This document shows positions 1 through 12,357 of a DNA stretch of 64,000 bases, in pieces (within the stretch, counting starts at the first letter, position 1; each line of letters opens with the position of its first letter). The position numbers were made by a program, and so were the translations under genes. The notes under the pieces are model-generated. The model made no database searches, was not told where the DNA came from, and was given only the letters and a program-made list of their open reading frames with translations. Source of the DNA: Branchiostoma floridae (lineage: Eukaryota > Chordata > Leptocardii > Amphioxiformes > Branchiostomatidae). The stretch spans positions 17,244,287 to 17,308,286 of the forward strand of contig NC_049989.1 of assembly GCF_000003815.2 (NCBI RefSeq), written 5' to 3'.

Positions 1-101
1 CCGCTAGGGGGCCCAAAATCTAAGAATTTCTAGCTTTTATCACACCCTACCAACACACCAAGTATGAAACCAATCCACCCGACCGTTCTTGAGTTATCTT
101 G

Positions 102-173
<72 letters not shown>

Positions 174-223
174 GACAAACGCGGGGTAAAATATAACCTG
201 CATGACATTTCATGGAGGTAACT
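1..223. repeat. AC microsatellite with mobile-element-like flank
   Basis: An (AC)n tract of about 65 bases (roughly 105-168) is followed by ACAGACAGACAAACGCGGGG and a short stretch ending in GGAGGTAAC. Read on the minus strand this is a GTTACCTCC...GGTTATATTTTACCCCGCG...TGTGTG arrangement. That arrangement resembles the ends of microsatellite-carrying non-autonomous elements known from several marine invertebrates; the family assignment is from memory only. No gene is seen here. Confidence 0.5.
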
Positions 224-299
224 AATCTAACAAAACTTATTCCTCTATTCTAAAATCAATTCAATGTGCCAAGGGCTTTGCCCTTTGTCTGCAGACAAA

Positions 300-1137
300 A
301 TATTTGCATAATAGACATACTAATAATAAAACTCACCTTCTTTCTCCGGGACCCAGGTGCTTATCCTTCCTTTATTTTGTCGCATTTTCTTTGTTCTCTG
401 GAAGGCTCAGTGTATAACTTTGACGAATGGTCTTGTAGTACCCAACACACGCGACTGGAAAAAAAAGTGTATAAATGTTTATTTTGTATAAACCAAACGG
501 TATCGAATGTAATTCTACGTTACCATAATTGTCTATTTTGAACATGTACATGCATCATATAGAGCAATGGTTTAAGGATCATCATGGCAGAAAAAAAAAG
601 AAAATTCCACACATAAGCCGCATGAAGAGTATAAGTTATACTATGTACAGGACAACAAAGACCGTCTTGTATTGCCTGTTTTAACAAATGCAAAAGGGGA
701 AGCTTGAAGCACAGTTACCTCGGATGATATCTGGCGGATGCTCGCAGTTAGCTTTCCTAAGAAAAGTCCTCACTGTAACATGTGGGAGAGTGTTGAGTCT
801 AAAACGATGATGATGAAAACTGTTACAAAGGTTTTTTGTAAAGATAGTTTTAATTATTTTTTTGTGTTACATAACCAGATAAAAAATAGCCTTTGTCAAA
901 ACTACACGTGTTACATACAACAAGACTACCCTGATATTATCGTCACACAAGCTTCCAATACACATTACATTATATATGTACTACAATAAACTAGTAATTT
1001 AAATGTCCCTAGGTACAAAGTGACAATGAAAAAAAATAACGTCGACAAAAGAAAATCAAAATTCACATTTTCATCATTTACAGCGTATTTGCACATATCT
1101 GGCCTCTACTAAAAGTTGTCAGGGGAAAAATCCTTAC
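300..1137 (-). repeat. Copy 1 flank of the duplicated MULE-like locus
   Basis: This stretch matches 13660-14160 with scattered substitutions and indels. Shared landmarks are AACTTTGACGAATGGT against AACTTCGACGAATGGT near 418 and 13728, and a cluster ending in a common minus-strand splice donor at 1133-1137 and 14156-14160. It is downstream or intronic sequence of the transposase pseudogene that follows on the minus strand. No open frame of its own is convincing. Confidence 0.5.
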
Positions 1138-4100
1138 CATGTAAAATGCCATGCCGGCATGGTGGGCAGTTTAGCAGATCACGGGCAGTCTTTTCTCCGT
1201 TCTTATACTTGATTCATAGCTTGAAAATTGCCTCTTGGGCTATCATGCTGCCCCTTCTTTGCGTACGGAACAGTTTCTTGTCTTTGACGAGCCTGATGTT
1301 GAGATGTACACTACCAAAAAACTGTTTTCTTATCTTTCTTGTTTCTTGTTAAAAACAGAAAAAAATTCTTAAAATAAGAAAGCTTTCTGTATTTAAGAAA
1401 AAAAAATTGTCAACGCAGTAAGAAATTTTTTTCTTACTATCATAAGTAATTTTTTCTTAACAGCACTTTTCTTGATCTGAGATTATTCTTCTCACAAGCA
1501 CGTACGTACGCAAAAGCTACTTCCAAAATGTTATTCTTGCAGTAAGTCTTTTTCTAAATGCAGATATTTGCATCTGGCTGCTTTCACTTGGAAATACTAT
1601 TTCACTTGAATTCTATTTATCTTATAACATAAAACTAATTATTGCAAAGATTCAGATCTTTGAATATCTTTAATGTAATTATAACTTTTAAGTTGAAAAT
1701 CCTCACAATGAGAATTTCTAAGATGCATTTTCTCAAATCAAGACTACTTTTCTTGCTTGAAGAACAAATTTGGTTTCTTATTTCTAATGTCTTTGTTCTT
1801 ACACCAAGAATCAAAGCTTTTCTGACTTCAAGACCTGAATTCTTATCGCCTAGAAATGTTTATGGTCCCTAAGACTTAGGTTCTTAAGATTTATGTTCTT
1901 ATATCAAGAAAACTGTTCTCACTTCAAGAACTACATTCTTATTTATTATAAGAAATGATTTCTTATTTCTAAGATTTATGTCCTTATACCAAGAACAATA
2001 TTCTCACTTCAAGAAATTCTTATTGCCAAGAAATGATTTCTTATTTCTAGGATTTATTTTTATTCACAGTCAAGAAATATCTTCCTAATTAAATAACATA
2101 ATTCTTATGCTGAGAAATGTTTTCTTATTTCTAAGATAGATCCTCTTACATCAAGAATAATTTTCTTACTTAAAGAGCGTACATTCTTATTGTCTATAGA
2201 AATGTTTTCTTATTTCTAAGATAGAATGTTCTTAAATCAAGAATACTTTTCTTACCTCAAGAGCATGAGCATACATTCTTATTGCCTAGGAAGTTTTTCT
2301 TATTTCTGAGATAGAATGTTCTTAAATCAAGAATACTTTTCTTACCTCAAGAGCATACATTCTTATTGCCTAGAAAGGTTTTCTTACTTTTAAGAGAAAT
2401 GTTCTTACATCAAGTCAGAATATTTTTCTTACTTCACGAGCGTATACATTCTTATTGCCTAGAAAGGTTTTCTTACTTCTCAGTCCTTACATCAAGAATA
2501 CTTTTCTTACTTCAAGAAATACAGTTAAAATGACATGTTTTTGATGAATAAATGGACAACGAAAATTACAATGGCAAAGTTTTACAATAGTTATATTCAA
2601 GAAACATTTATAAAAAATAGCTTACCAAAATGTTTTAATACAAAACGAACTGGTACTGGTAGAACATTAGGAAGATTACAAACTGTCACCTTAACATATG
2701 ATTACAAACATATTTGGCCTTTGTCTTCTTGGTAAGCCACTACAAACTGCATGCTAACCGTCACGGGCCTGAAGTGTGGCATTGGCATTGGTAGGATGTA
2801 AAAAACATCAGACATCTGGAAAAAAGTAAAGACATTATATCATTATTTTGCATTTTCACAATATTGAGGTTTAAGATAAACTTCTAGCACAGAAATTTGG
2901 TTGTTTATACAATAAGGTTAGGTCATTGTACAGTCAACTTTTAAGCCAAAATTCGACTATTAATCAAGAAAAATTGATCCAAAGAGACTTACCATGATAG
3001 ACATTTATCAGAGACACACACTAATGCTTGTTGCTTTGATGGTAAAACCATCCAGGTTTAAGCCTTTTAAAATCATGATTTTAAACTGTTTTTCAATGCC
3101 TCGGGGGGAGGGGGGCAGCCTTACCTTTTGCCAAACCGATTTCCAGCTTTTCCGTGCCAACTTGCTTTCTGCAGCCGCTGCTAGGCTCAAACCAAGATCC
3201 TCTTTGACTTTCCTGTTCCCTTGCACCTGGGTTTTGACTTGAAACTGACATGAGTCTTTGAAAAACCATTGATACAGACAGATCTGTGAGCAGCTCTGAT
3301 GCTGCCCTGCATTCAAAATGAACTCTGTTGTTCAACTGCCATCTGACATGAATATACCAATCAGGAGTTAGAAAAAGATTACATGACTTTGGCATCACAT
3401 GATCACATTTAAGTAAAAACAAGAAATGCCTTTCTCAAAGTTTCTTGATGTGAAAAACAAGTTAGAACATTCAAGAATATCATTCAAGCCATGACTTGAA
3501 CAATAAGAACGCCTAACAATGTTTTACCTGTCATAACTTCATCATTGTCCTAAGTTCAAAAAGAGAAGAAACCATGCTTGTATCTTTTCAAACATTACAA
3601 AATGGACAAGGATTTCCTTTCTTGAAATTCTTGATTTGAAAAGTAGGACTTTTCAAAAAAAGAATTCTTACAGTGTCGTAAGTCTTGTCATATGTCAATA
3701 AAAGGAGGAAAATAACTCTTATTTCTACTTAACCAATAGTATACAAGAAGTGCCTTCCTTGATTTCTTGTTAAAAATACAAGAATAGGTAAAAAGCAAAT
3801 TCTTGCAATTTCTAAACTCTAACAAGAAAAAACAAGCATTCCCTTTCTAAAAGTTTCTTGATACTGAAAACAAGAACATTCAAGAATGTTATTCTAGTCT
3901 TTACTTAAATGTTGTCTCATAGTTTTACTATCTTGATTTTTTTTTTTAAGCAGTATATTCAAGAAAGCCAAGAAGCAAATTCTTGTATTTTTTAGTCTAA
4001 CAAGAAAAAACAAGGATTCTCTTTCTCAAAGTTTCTTGCTACTGAAAACAAGAACATTCAAGAATGTAATTATAGTATTTACTTAAATGTTGTCTTATAG

Positions 4101-4753
4101 TTTAAATATCTTTATTTTCGTGTTTTTCCTGGCAGTATATTCAAGAAAAGCAAGAAGTGAATTCTTGTATTTTCTAAACTCGAACAAGAAAAAACAAGAA
4201 TCCCCTTGCTCACTATTTCTTGATACTGAAAACAAGAATATACTAGAATTTCTTTCTGGTTATAATATATCTTTATTCTTGATTTTCTTGTTTTTTCTTA
4301 CCAGCGGTAATGTAAGAAAATGGAAGAGAAACATTCTAATATTTTCTTAAACTTGATAAGAAAAATTCACTCGTCAGACAAACAAGAAATGTAAACTTGA
4401 ATTTCTAGAAATTTCTAGGAGTGAAAATCGCTCCAAGAAATAATTTCTTAGAACAAGGAATATTTTCTTAATTTTCAACAGGGACGTTTTCTTCTGCAGG
4501 TGGGGAACCAGCAGGTAGAACGGCATGTTGCTCTCTTGTTGATGGCGTTGTGCCAACCTTCAACGCCGTTGTTCGTTATGATCGTCTCCTTGCAGATACT
4601 CCATGTCCCTGGAGAATGCATTGACGACTCGATGCAGTTGTTGTCTATGTACTCAACAAAGTTGAGTAGGTGCCTAACATGCCAGAAGTAAAACCCCTTC
4701 CATCCCAGTCTAAATCAGTTTTTACTTCCGAAGTTACATGTGTTGTAAAAATA
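1138..4753 (-). pseudogene. Decayed MULE-like transposase, copy 1, C-terminal exon split by insertion
   Basis: Minus-strand sequence 4753-4481 and 1310-1138 is the paralogue of the exon at 15011-14161. After removing the insertion it reads in patches as GVEGWHNAINKRA, then LVKDKKLFRTQRR and NGEKTARDLLNCPPCRHG. This is the pattern at the C-terminal end of MULE-type DDE transposases of the FLYWCH/MULE kind (NNDVEGWHxxLN, then LPFYLLVxxLxxE). Frameshifts and stops are present, so it is not functional. A minus-strand acceptor (CAGATTTAG) opens the exon at 4753 and a GTAAGG donor closes it at 1138. A 3.2-kb insertion lies inside the frame. The family call rests on the motif plus remembered family patterns; a related DDE family is the alternative. 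Confidence 0.45.
1311..4480. mobile_element. 3.2-kb TTCTT/CAAGAA-rich insertion in transposase copy 1
   Basis: Comparison with copy 2, where GATGTACCAGGGACG is uninterrupted at about 14750-14765, shows that bases 1311-4480 were inserted. The left third (1330-2520) consists of degenerate tandem units of roughly 85-95 bp built on TTCTTATTGCCTAGAAA, TTTCTAAGATAG and CAAGAATACTTTTCTTAC. The right third (3420-4480) repeats CTCAAAGTTTCTTG and CAAGAACATTCAAGAATG. The middle (2530-3420) is less repetitive and contains minus-strand exon-like pieces: an acceptor before 2817 opening a frame that reads SDVFYILPMPMPHFRPVTVS, and a frame reading AAAAESKLARKSWKSVWQK that stops at a GTAAGG donor. No TIR or target duplication was found. 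The element class is unknown. Confidence 0.5.
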
Positions 4754-4948
4754 CTAAATCTGCTTTTTGGTCTTTGCCTTAAAAATAGTTTTTCGTTTAG
4801 TTTCATCTCCTATGCTTAACATTAAAGGATAAGCAATTAAGATGAACCATGCTCATCAGCATGTGTGATTATACCTTTTAGCCCTTACGGGCTAATCTTC
4901 CAAGGTTCAAACATTCACAAACAATCAACATGACTATACACCACACAT

Positions 4949-5927
4949 TTAACCCTCAAACCACCGTAGCTTTTTTGTGACGTATATTACCGTATGGGGT
5001 CAAAACTGACCCCAAACCATTTTGTACAAATACAGTTTTTTGTGTGACTCTTTTTGTGATTTGCATATATGTTTAGTTTCATTAATCTATGTGGAACAGT
5101 CTGGCATGATTAGGTGAGAATATTTCTAGCTCATTATCATAATTTATGCAAAAGATCATGAGGACGACATTTTGCACAAATACTATTCGGACCGGGAAGG
5201 AGGTTTTTGATGCCAACCTTAATGCCGTATAGCGCCCGAATGTCTCATGCTAGGGCCACCAAACTTGGTAACTTTTTAGAATATGTTAAAAGCAAAAATT
5301 TTCAGTGAACAAAGTATGTTCATCATTCTTAATGTTGCCATGGCAACGAAATTCTGACAGACATATTTATTACTAGTTATTATTATTAAGTTTTCTAATT
5401 TTGTATTAAACATTTAAGTTTTAGGGTTTATTAGCAGATATCAGTTGTTTATCACATCTTATGAAATTCAACATAAATTTTATTACTCAATATTCATAGT
5501 TTATGCTAATTTAATGACGTCATCAGGCAAAATCCAAGATGGCGGCCGAGATTACCTAAATGACGTCATAATGTCGTCATATATTTTCATATTGGCACAA
5601 AAGCTGATAAAATAATTTTGACTTACATGTACGTCATTCTCTGAAAATTTCGTGATCCTACGATAAATAGTTCAGGTGTGGGGCGCAAAAGTTTGTTTAA
5701 AAAAATGCTGGGGTCAGTTTTGACCCCACTGGACCATACATAAACTTTCTAAGATAACTTAATCAATAATGAGCCAATCTAGTTAAAAACTTTTAAGAAG
5801 TTATAGGACATATATACAAACAAACTCATAGGAGGAAATTTGTTTTCGACCAGAAATGCCATAATGGCATACATCGATATACGCCTGGGGTCAGTTTTTA
5901 CCCCATACGGTGGTTTGAGGGTTTTAA
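4949..5927. mobile_element. TTAA-flanked piggyBac-like MITE, family B copy 1
   Basis: The element has TTAA at both ends and 16-bp TIRs (CCCTCAAACCACCGTA and its reverse complement). Subterminal palindromes read GGGGTCAAAACTGACCCC near 4996-5013 and GGGGTCAGTTTTGACCCC near 5710. Internal landmarks are an X-box palindrome GTTGCCATGGCAAC (5334-5347), TGACGTCA at 5515 and 5561, and AAGATGGCGG at 5536. There is no transposase frame, so it is non-autonomous. TTAA plus CCC-type TIRs is typical of piggyBac-type elements; the autonomous partner is not in the window. Confidence 0.85.
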
Positions 5928-6015
5928 AAAAATACAACTATAAACAATCAAAGTATTTACAATAGAGCACAGTGTCTAGAGATCAAATTTCTAGACAATG
6001 TTTGAGATGGCATGT

Positions 6016-6986
6016 TTAACCCTCAAACCACCGTAGCTTTTTTGTGACGTAGATTACCGTATGGGATCAAAACTGACCCCAAAACATTTTGTACAAATAC
6101 ATTTTTTTGTGTGACTCTTTTTGTGATTTGTATATATGTATAGTGTCATTAATCTATGTGGGACAGTCTGACATGATTAGGTGAGAATACTTCTAGCTCA
6201 TTATCATAATTTATGCAAAAGATCATGAGAACCACATTTTGCACCAACGCTATTCAGACCGGGAAGGAGGTTTTTGATGCCTGTACCAACTTCAATGCCA
6301 TATAGCGCCTGAATGACTTACGCTAGGGCCACCAAACTTAGTAACTTTTTAGAAAATGTTAATAGCAAACATTTTCAAGGAACAAAATATGTTCAACATT
6401 ATTCATGTTGCCATGGCAATGGAATTCTGACAGACATATTTATTACGAAATTTTCAAATTTTGTATTAAACATTTAAGTTTTAAGGTTTTATTGGCAAAT
6501 AACAGTTGTTTATCACATCTCATGAAATTCAACGTAAATTTCATAACTCAATATCCATAATTTATGCTAATTCGATGACGTCATTAGTCACAATCCAAGA
6601 TGGCGGCCGATATTACCTAGATGACGTCATAATGTCGTCATATAACATGAGAATGGCACAAAAGTTGTTACAATAATTTTGGCTTACATGTACATCATAT
6701 TCTGAAAATTTCGTGATTCTACGATAAGTAGTTTAGGTGTGGGTCGCAAAAGTTTGTTTAAAAAAATGCTGGGGTCAGTTTTGACCCCACTGGACCATGC
6801 ATAAACTTTCTAAAATAACTCAATCAGCAATTAGCGAATCTCGGTAAAAACCTATCAGAATTTATAGGACATATATACAAACAAACTCCTGGAAGGAAAT
6901 TCGTTTTCGACCAGAAATGCCATAATTACACACATTGATATAGGCCTGGGGTCAGTTTTGACCCCATACGGTGGTTTGAGGGTTAA
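6016..6986. mobile_element. TTAA-flanked piggyBac-like MITE, family B copy 2
   Basis: This is a second copy in the same orientation, 88 bp after copy 1, with the same TIRs and TTAA at each end. The two are similar along their full length, with scattered substitutions and a few indels, so they are independent old insertions or an old duplication. The X-box is slightly eroded (GTTGCCATGGCAAT at 6407). TGACGTCA at 6576 and 6622 and AAGATGGCGG at 6597 are intact. Both copies sit in what would be the intron of transposase copy 1. Confidence 0.85.
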
Positions 6987-7119
6987 AACTGTACAATGTA
7001 CACAGTGACTTAATGTCTACCAGATATAACCAGTCTTCCAGATATGTACCAGATATAACCAGTCTTCTAACACGTTTTGGACATAAGATTCTAACCATAT
7101 TATAGAAAAGTTAGAGCGC

Positions 7120-7400
7120 CAAAACCACAATTCCGAAAGTCCAATAAATCATAAGCCCGTTCTCTTCCAAGTCCGTCACCCGCGAGTAGACAAAGGTGCT
7201 TCTCACGCGCGTGGTCAGGTGGTGGTGTCCCCGTCCACAGGTGTTCCGCGTGACTAATTCTGCGATGCCACAGGTCTGTAATCTCTGGTCGTACTCAGCC
7301 CTGTCTTCCCTGGGGTGCTAGCTGGGACCGCACGCATCCTCGACTCTTTTATCAGCCTCGTCGGGACGTTGTCTCGCTCGCTGGAAACCTCCGAAATAAT
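7120..7400 (-). pseudogene. MULE-like locus copy 1, upstream exon remnant
   Basis: The stretch is homologous to 15200-15490; both carry CAGGTGGTGGTGTCCCCGTC on the plus strand. In copy 2 this is the 3' part of a hydrophilic exon ending at a GTGAGG donor (15302). In copy 1 the same donor context (CACGCGCGTGG on the plus strand) is recognisable at about 7205, but the frame is broken. Homology to copy 2 fades after about 7400. Confidence 0.4.
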
Positions 7401-7963
7401 AGTTATCTCCGTAAGAGTTATCTCGGATAGGCTGAGCTGTTTAAACTATTCAGTGTCATCTTACCCTCGCCCTTATTATTAGCTGTGTCAACCAGGATCT
7501 CCTTCATGTACATTATGATTGCTGGTCAAGTACTAGCAATACGGGGTATAAAATTTTGACCTGACAACTGAGCAATAAACATGTTGTAGAAACAGTTCAA
7601 GCATGTTCCCCTCGTTTCTGTTCTAATAGAAAGTCATCATACATTGTAGTTTTATAATAACAAACTGTCCATGTTATATCACTTACTGAATACAGTTTTT
7701 TCTAAGGCCCAAATGGCCTCATTTGTATCATCTTCTTCCCGTCCATCACAAGATACTTCCACAACATACTCTCCATCACTCAGATCGTCACATTAGTCAT
7801 TTGCATCTGACATGTGAGAATAAATCGTGTGTTGAATATGACTTAGAATAGGGAATGGGAAGACCCAAATGTATTGTTTGAAGCCGTGGAAGGACCTTTA
7901 CACCCTGAGCTCTATTCTGATGATGTGTTAGCACTGCTTGCCCTTAGATATTGCCGTTTTTCT
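7401..7963. other. No gene seen
   Basis: AT-rich DNA without a convincing open frame, TIR pair or exon signal. Confidence 0.4.
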
Positions 7964-8858
7964 TAACATGCAGTGGCATAATACCGGTCATAAGCCTTAT
8001 ACCGGTCGATTGAAAATAGTGGAACTTAAAGAGATCTACACATGCAACAATAGTTATTTCTGAGGTATGCACACTTCAGACATCTAGGTGTCCAATACAT
8101 AATTTACAAAGCATCGATAACAATGCATTCGAAGACAACAAGGCCTAAAGTTTTCAGGTCATTTTCGGGGCAGGCGAGCTCGTCGTGGGACAAACACACT
8201 GTCACGTTCATCGCCAGATTTGTAGATAATAATCACATGTGCTCACGGCACAAGACGAGCATGATTCAACAGCAATCTTGAATTTCTTTTGGTGACCTAC
8301 AACTCGTGTAAAAGTGTGAGGAACCGTTGCATAATAGCCTGGATCTACGGCTGAATGGGTCAAATTGAACGTACGCCGCCATTTTCCCGCCATTTTTAAT
8401 GCTACGGCCAGCAGTAAAGTTTTATGTCATTGCGGTTGTGACGGACCAAAATTAAATGAAAATTCTTGTCAGTATACGCCCATTTTCTCATGACTTTTTG
8501 TATGCTCATGCAGATTTTTGTTTTGTGCAACTACTAACAGGAAAGAAAGGAACAACAGAGGATGAATAAAGGTACATAGCGGCAGTTAATTGTGCCGTGT
8601 TTCGTTCGACCGGTATAGTGCACCCCCTTCCAACCACGCGCCCGTTCTCCGTGCAATTCCGCGGTGTGTTCCAATTACGATATTATGTTTTTAGCAGGAC
8701 CAGATCTAGAGAGACAAAATAATTTACATAGAAGAAGTGGCAAAGGTAAGCTGTAACAGCAACATGTAACTGGAGAAAATGATGCGTTGATCATTTGCCA
8801 AATTAGCATTGCTTGAGAAATTGCAGTAAACCGACCGGTATTATGCCAATGGATGTTA
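7964..8858. mobile_element. 895-bp non-autonomous TIR element, copy 1
   Basis: The left end TTAACATGCAGTGGCATAAT continues with ACCGGTC. The right end, read in reverse complement, is GTAACATCCATTGGCATAAT followed by ACCGGTC, giving about 27-bp TIRs. A second full-length copy is at 23956-24844 and aligns throughout, for example around CATCTAGGTGTCC. No transposase frame is present. The superfamily is unassigned because the target duplication is ambiguous. Confidence 0.75.
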
Positions 8859-9039
8859 CATCTGCGAATTTCCTATTTTGTTATGTCATGCTGAGTAAAA
8901 TACACTGCATAGCACGCTCGATGCTGTTGGTAAGACCCGGCTCACCCTGTCAACGTAAATGAATTTGATTTATTGAAATTGAAAGCAGTGAAAATATGTT
9001 ACATACAGAAGTGTAATAGATAAATTAATCTGTCACTCC

Positions 9040-11889
9040 TATATCTGGTAACAGAGTAGAGTTGTTTGGTAAGATAGGAGTATCACTACGGTTGGAACAT
9101 TTTCTTTTGAACTACTTGTTGTGTCCTCAATCAGTAAAGGGTTCACCTGCTGTAAACAATCAATGTATATTACTGAGATTAACATGAACGGAAATGGTGT
9201 AGCGTAGGACCTGCAGGAGGACGGGGTGGATCTAGTAGTGAAAAGTGGAATACAGCATCTTCTCCCTCTACCTGCCAATGGATCCCATAGCCTCGCTGAA
9301 GGAAGTTTCTTATCCACTCACTGTGTGCCTGGGCATCTCTTCGGACTTATTCAGCAAGGCTACAGGGTTTCTTGTTCTCTGTTGTTGAAAGGCATTGGCT
9401 GCCTGTGAGATTGTGCTCTCTTGATGTGAACGTCCATTACGCCACTGGCCTTTCTCACAATGGTACAGTAGAACGATGTTTGTGAGGATCTGGTCTGGAT
9501 CGCCATAGTTTGCGGAGGTCTTTTCTGCCATGAGAGAACTGATGGGTGCAAGTCTGTATGTGATTGGTGTGTGGTCTCTTATAGAATGAATGATTGACCG
9601 CAGAACTTCCTCTTGGTCATCGTTTTAGGGATGACGGGATTGCATTCTCTCAACATCAGGTGGTGCAATATTAGTACATTGTGCAGCCGATATACATTGG
9701 CATTGTACGGGCATCTGCTGCAGAATAGCACAGTCTTTGTATTTCTACTAGACTGTGCAGTAGCTGCATGCAGGGAATTGTTGCTTGCTTTATTCTTACG
9801 CTCTAATGCTTCTGTGACAAGAAGGAGTGCTTCTCTCATGTCCGCAGCTCTTACTGTATCTCTGTTGCCTAGAGTGGTCTCTTTCACAGTTTGGATAGTG
9901 TCAGACACTTTCTTTGGGACATGGTGTGGCAGCTCGTCCAATACGTGTTTTGTATGGTTATAGAGATCATGCATACTCTCACAGGCTGGGGCCTTCAAGT
10001 GCTGTAAGTTCAGTTCCACAATGTTCTGAGTGGGGTTTGGCTGGAGTAGGGCCGGCATTCTTTTCTTGCCACACAACATTTGTTTCATTTCTTCTTGCAG
10101 TTCTTTTTGGTCATCCTTTCAGCCGCCTCGTACCTATTGTTCCTCTGCCCGTCAGCTCGTCCCGCATGGGTTCCTTTGACAAATCACTGAAAGGGTAAAG
10201 AAGGGTAGATGTAGCCTTCTGAGTTGTTACTAGCCCATCTACAAAGAATGCCTGTCTTTGATGTCCTCATCTGGTTTCTCCACATTACAGCATTCATGGT
10301 AACTGTAGGCTCATTGTACGTCTACACGACACAGCCATGGATGGTAACCCCCTCGCTGCTCCCCCAGTTCGAACTGCCTTGACGGATTATCTCCTTTTAA
10401 AAAACAGAGAATGTCGTTGTATTTCCTATCGGTACCATCTGATGCTGTCACTGGAGTTCCAAGCGAGGGTAAGTCATCACGTCGAGTTTGCACATACAAC
10501 AGCTGATCTGCATCGGATGAGTTGATTCCCTTGCGATGAGGTAGAGTTCGGGCTGTTCGACTTTTGACCGTACCGAGAGGTGCAGTTTATACTTTTGGTA
10601 GTACTCTGCATCAGTGAGGTAGATAGCTTCATCCCAGACAATGTACCCATGGTTGTCAAGAGTAGCCCCGTCTTCCCAGTACATGAGGTTCCTCGTTGTT
10701 TCCATGGCTTGCAGACAAATTCTTATTCGTCTGTTTCATTGTAATAATGGTATTCTTCAAGGTCAGTCTATCTTTTCTTTAGATCTTCCTTTGTCATCCT
10801 GTGGTACTTTGTAGCTTCCCTGCGCCACTGATAGCTGTTCTTGGATTTCTTGAAGAGGCACTTTTCTAACTTCAGTTGTCACCAGTTTTGTCTCAATCTT
10901 GTTTCTTTTTCTGCTGCTGACGTATTTTCTGTATGTCCGTGGAACCACAAACTCCCCTATACTGATCATAGTCCACAGCGCTTCACTTAGCTGTTTCTCG
11001 GTGCGTTTCTATTAGCCTAGCTCTTCTTACCCTTGGTGCTCTTTCTGCAAACCTCTCTGTGATGACATTCTTACTCTGAAGCCACAACTTTAACAGTTGC
11101 CCGGCATTCGATATTGCATTTCCTTATGTTGTATTTTCATGCCAGTTCTGACCAGTTTACCCCGTCTTCATAGTTTTCCACCTCTTCATTAAATTTCTCT
11201 TCATCAAATGTTGCCCATCTTTCAAAGTTGCCCAGCCTGTCTTTGGTATTTTCAGTCCCTCATCCGCTGAAATCTTTGCTTTCTTGGTCCTTGCTTCTTC
11301 CTCTTACCATGTTTCAAATTTATTAGCCAGACGTCGTTTTCTTCGGGCATTGAGAGACTCTCTTGTTACTGTGACATCTTTGTTGTTTTTCCTTTGCATC
11401 TTTTTCAATATTTGCTTTGATTTTTTGGGCTTGTTTTCGGACTTTGTACTTAGCATTATCTTTGGGCACAGCTTGTTTGTTTGGACAACTCAGTTTGTTG
11501 CGCACCCAGTTTGTCTTTACCTGTTTGCTGTAGAGTTCCCAGAAGGCTTTATGCTTCTGTTGACACCCCTTGAAAATACTTACAATGGAGTGTGCTGGGC
11601 TTAGTTTCCTCCAATTGCTAAGGCTGAAATGTTCATAAAACTGAGCCATTTCTTCCCGATGATTGACTGGCCAACTATTGAAAACCTTTCCAGTATGGGA
11701 AATGCTGCTAGAAAGGTCTTTTACGCTTAGCGTGCACTTTTGTCCGACTTCAAAGATTTCCTTGAAAGTATTGTATCTTTCCTCGAGGTTTCCCTGAGCA
11801 AATTTCCGTGTTTCGCTATCAGTCAATCCAAGAACCTTGGTTTCTTTAATTCCAACACGGCCAAACCCACACGTAATCGTCAAAGCCAT
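9040..11889 (-). pseudogene. Decayed multi-frame coding block, probably from a mobile element
   Basis: On the minus strand a chain of protein-like segments shifts frame repeatedly. They are 11889-11323 (188 residues, basic C-terminal half), about 11190-10763 (includes KLWLQSKNVITERFAERAP and FVVPRTYRKYVSSRKR), 10705-10448 (MYWEDGATLDNHGYIVWDEA), 10088-9579 (LHDLYNHTKH-like segment with ELPHHVPKKVSD) and 9531-9310. Composition is that of real protein in each segment. Stops and frame changes between them show decay or unrecognised introns. The style (VNWSELA.KYNI, NAGQLLK) resembles multi-copy uncharacterised proteins of invertebrate genomes, but I do not recognise a named family. Function unknown. 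Confidence 0.45.
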
Positions 11890-12357
11890 GTCATGTTGGG
11901 TTTTCCTCTTCCTTTGGCTTTTGAATGGAACCTACAAAAAAGTTCAATGAAACCAAATTCATTTACCTAGAACCAAATGCAATATTCAGATCACCAATAC
12001 TCTGCATTTAGATTGATACAAAATGTAAAAGGTCACAGCATGTGAATTTATGGATGAAATCCTCATGATCAGCAAGGTAGCGTTTTAACAAGTTGGTCAA
12101 GATGCTCACAAATAAGATACATTTTTTTTCATTTTTTTTTTGTGTGACCTTTACCAGTCAAAACTCAACATACCCGCATTTCATAGTGGTTCAGGTCATC
12201 ATACATGCATGTTAGATTGTCACACATTTTAATCTTACAATTTGCAAAAGTAAATGTGTATACTGCTCCCATCCATAGAATTAACTTGTTGTGTCCTAAA
12301 GTAATCTACATGAAAATGCACAGTAGTAATTTTTATTTGTTTATTTTTTTTTGTTTA

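Noticed and set aside
3008-3422. Minus-strand frames treated as a host gene
   Set aside because: They lie inside the 3.2-kb insertion; the AAAAESKLARKSW frame has a donor but no convincing start or homologue, so they are kept only as exon-like pieces of the insert.
1330-4480. CRISPR-like array
   Set aside because: Repeats are degenerate, irregularly spaced and in animal DNA; no constant repeat with unique spacers.
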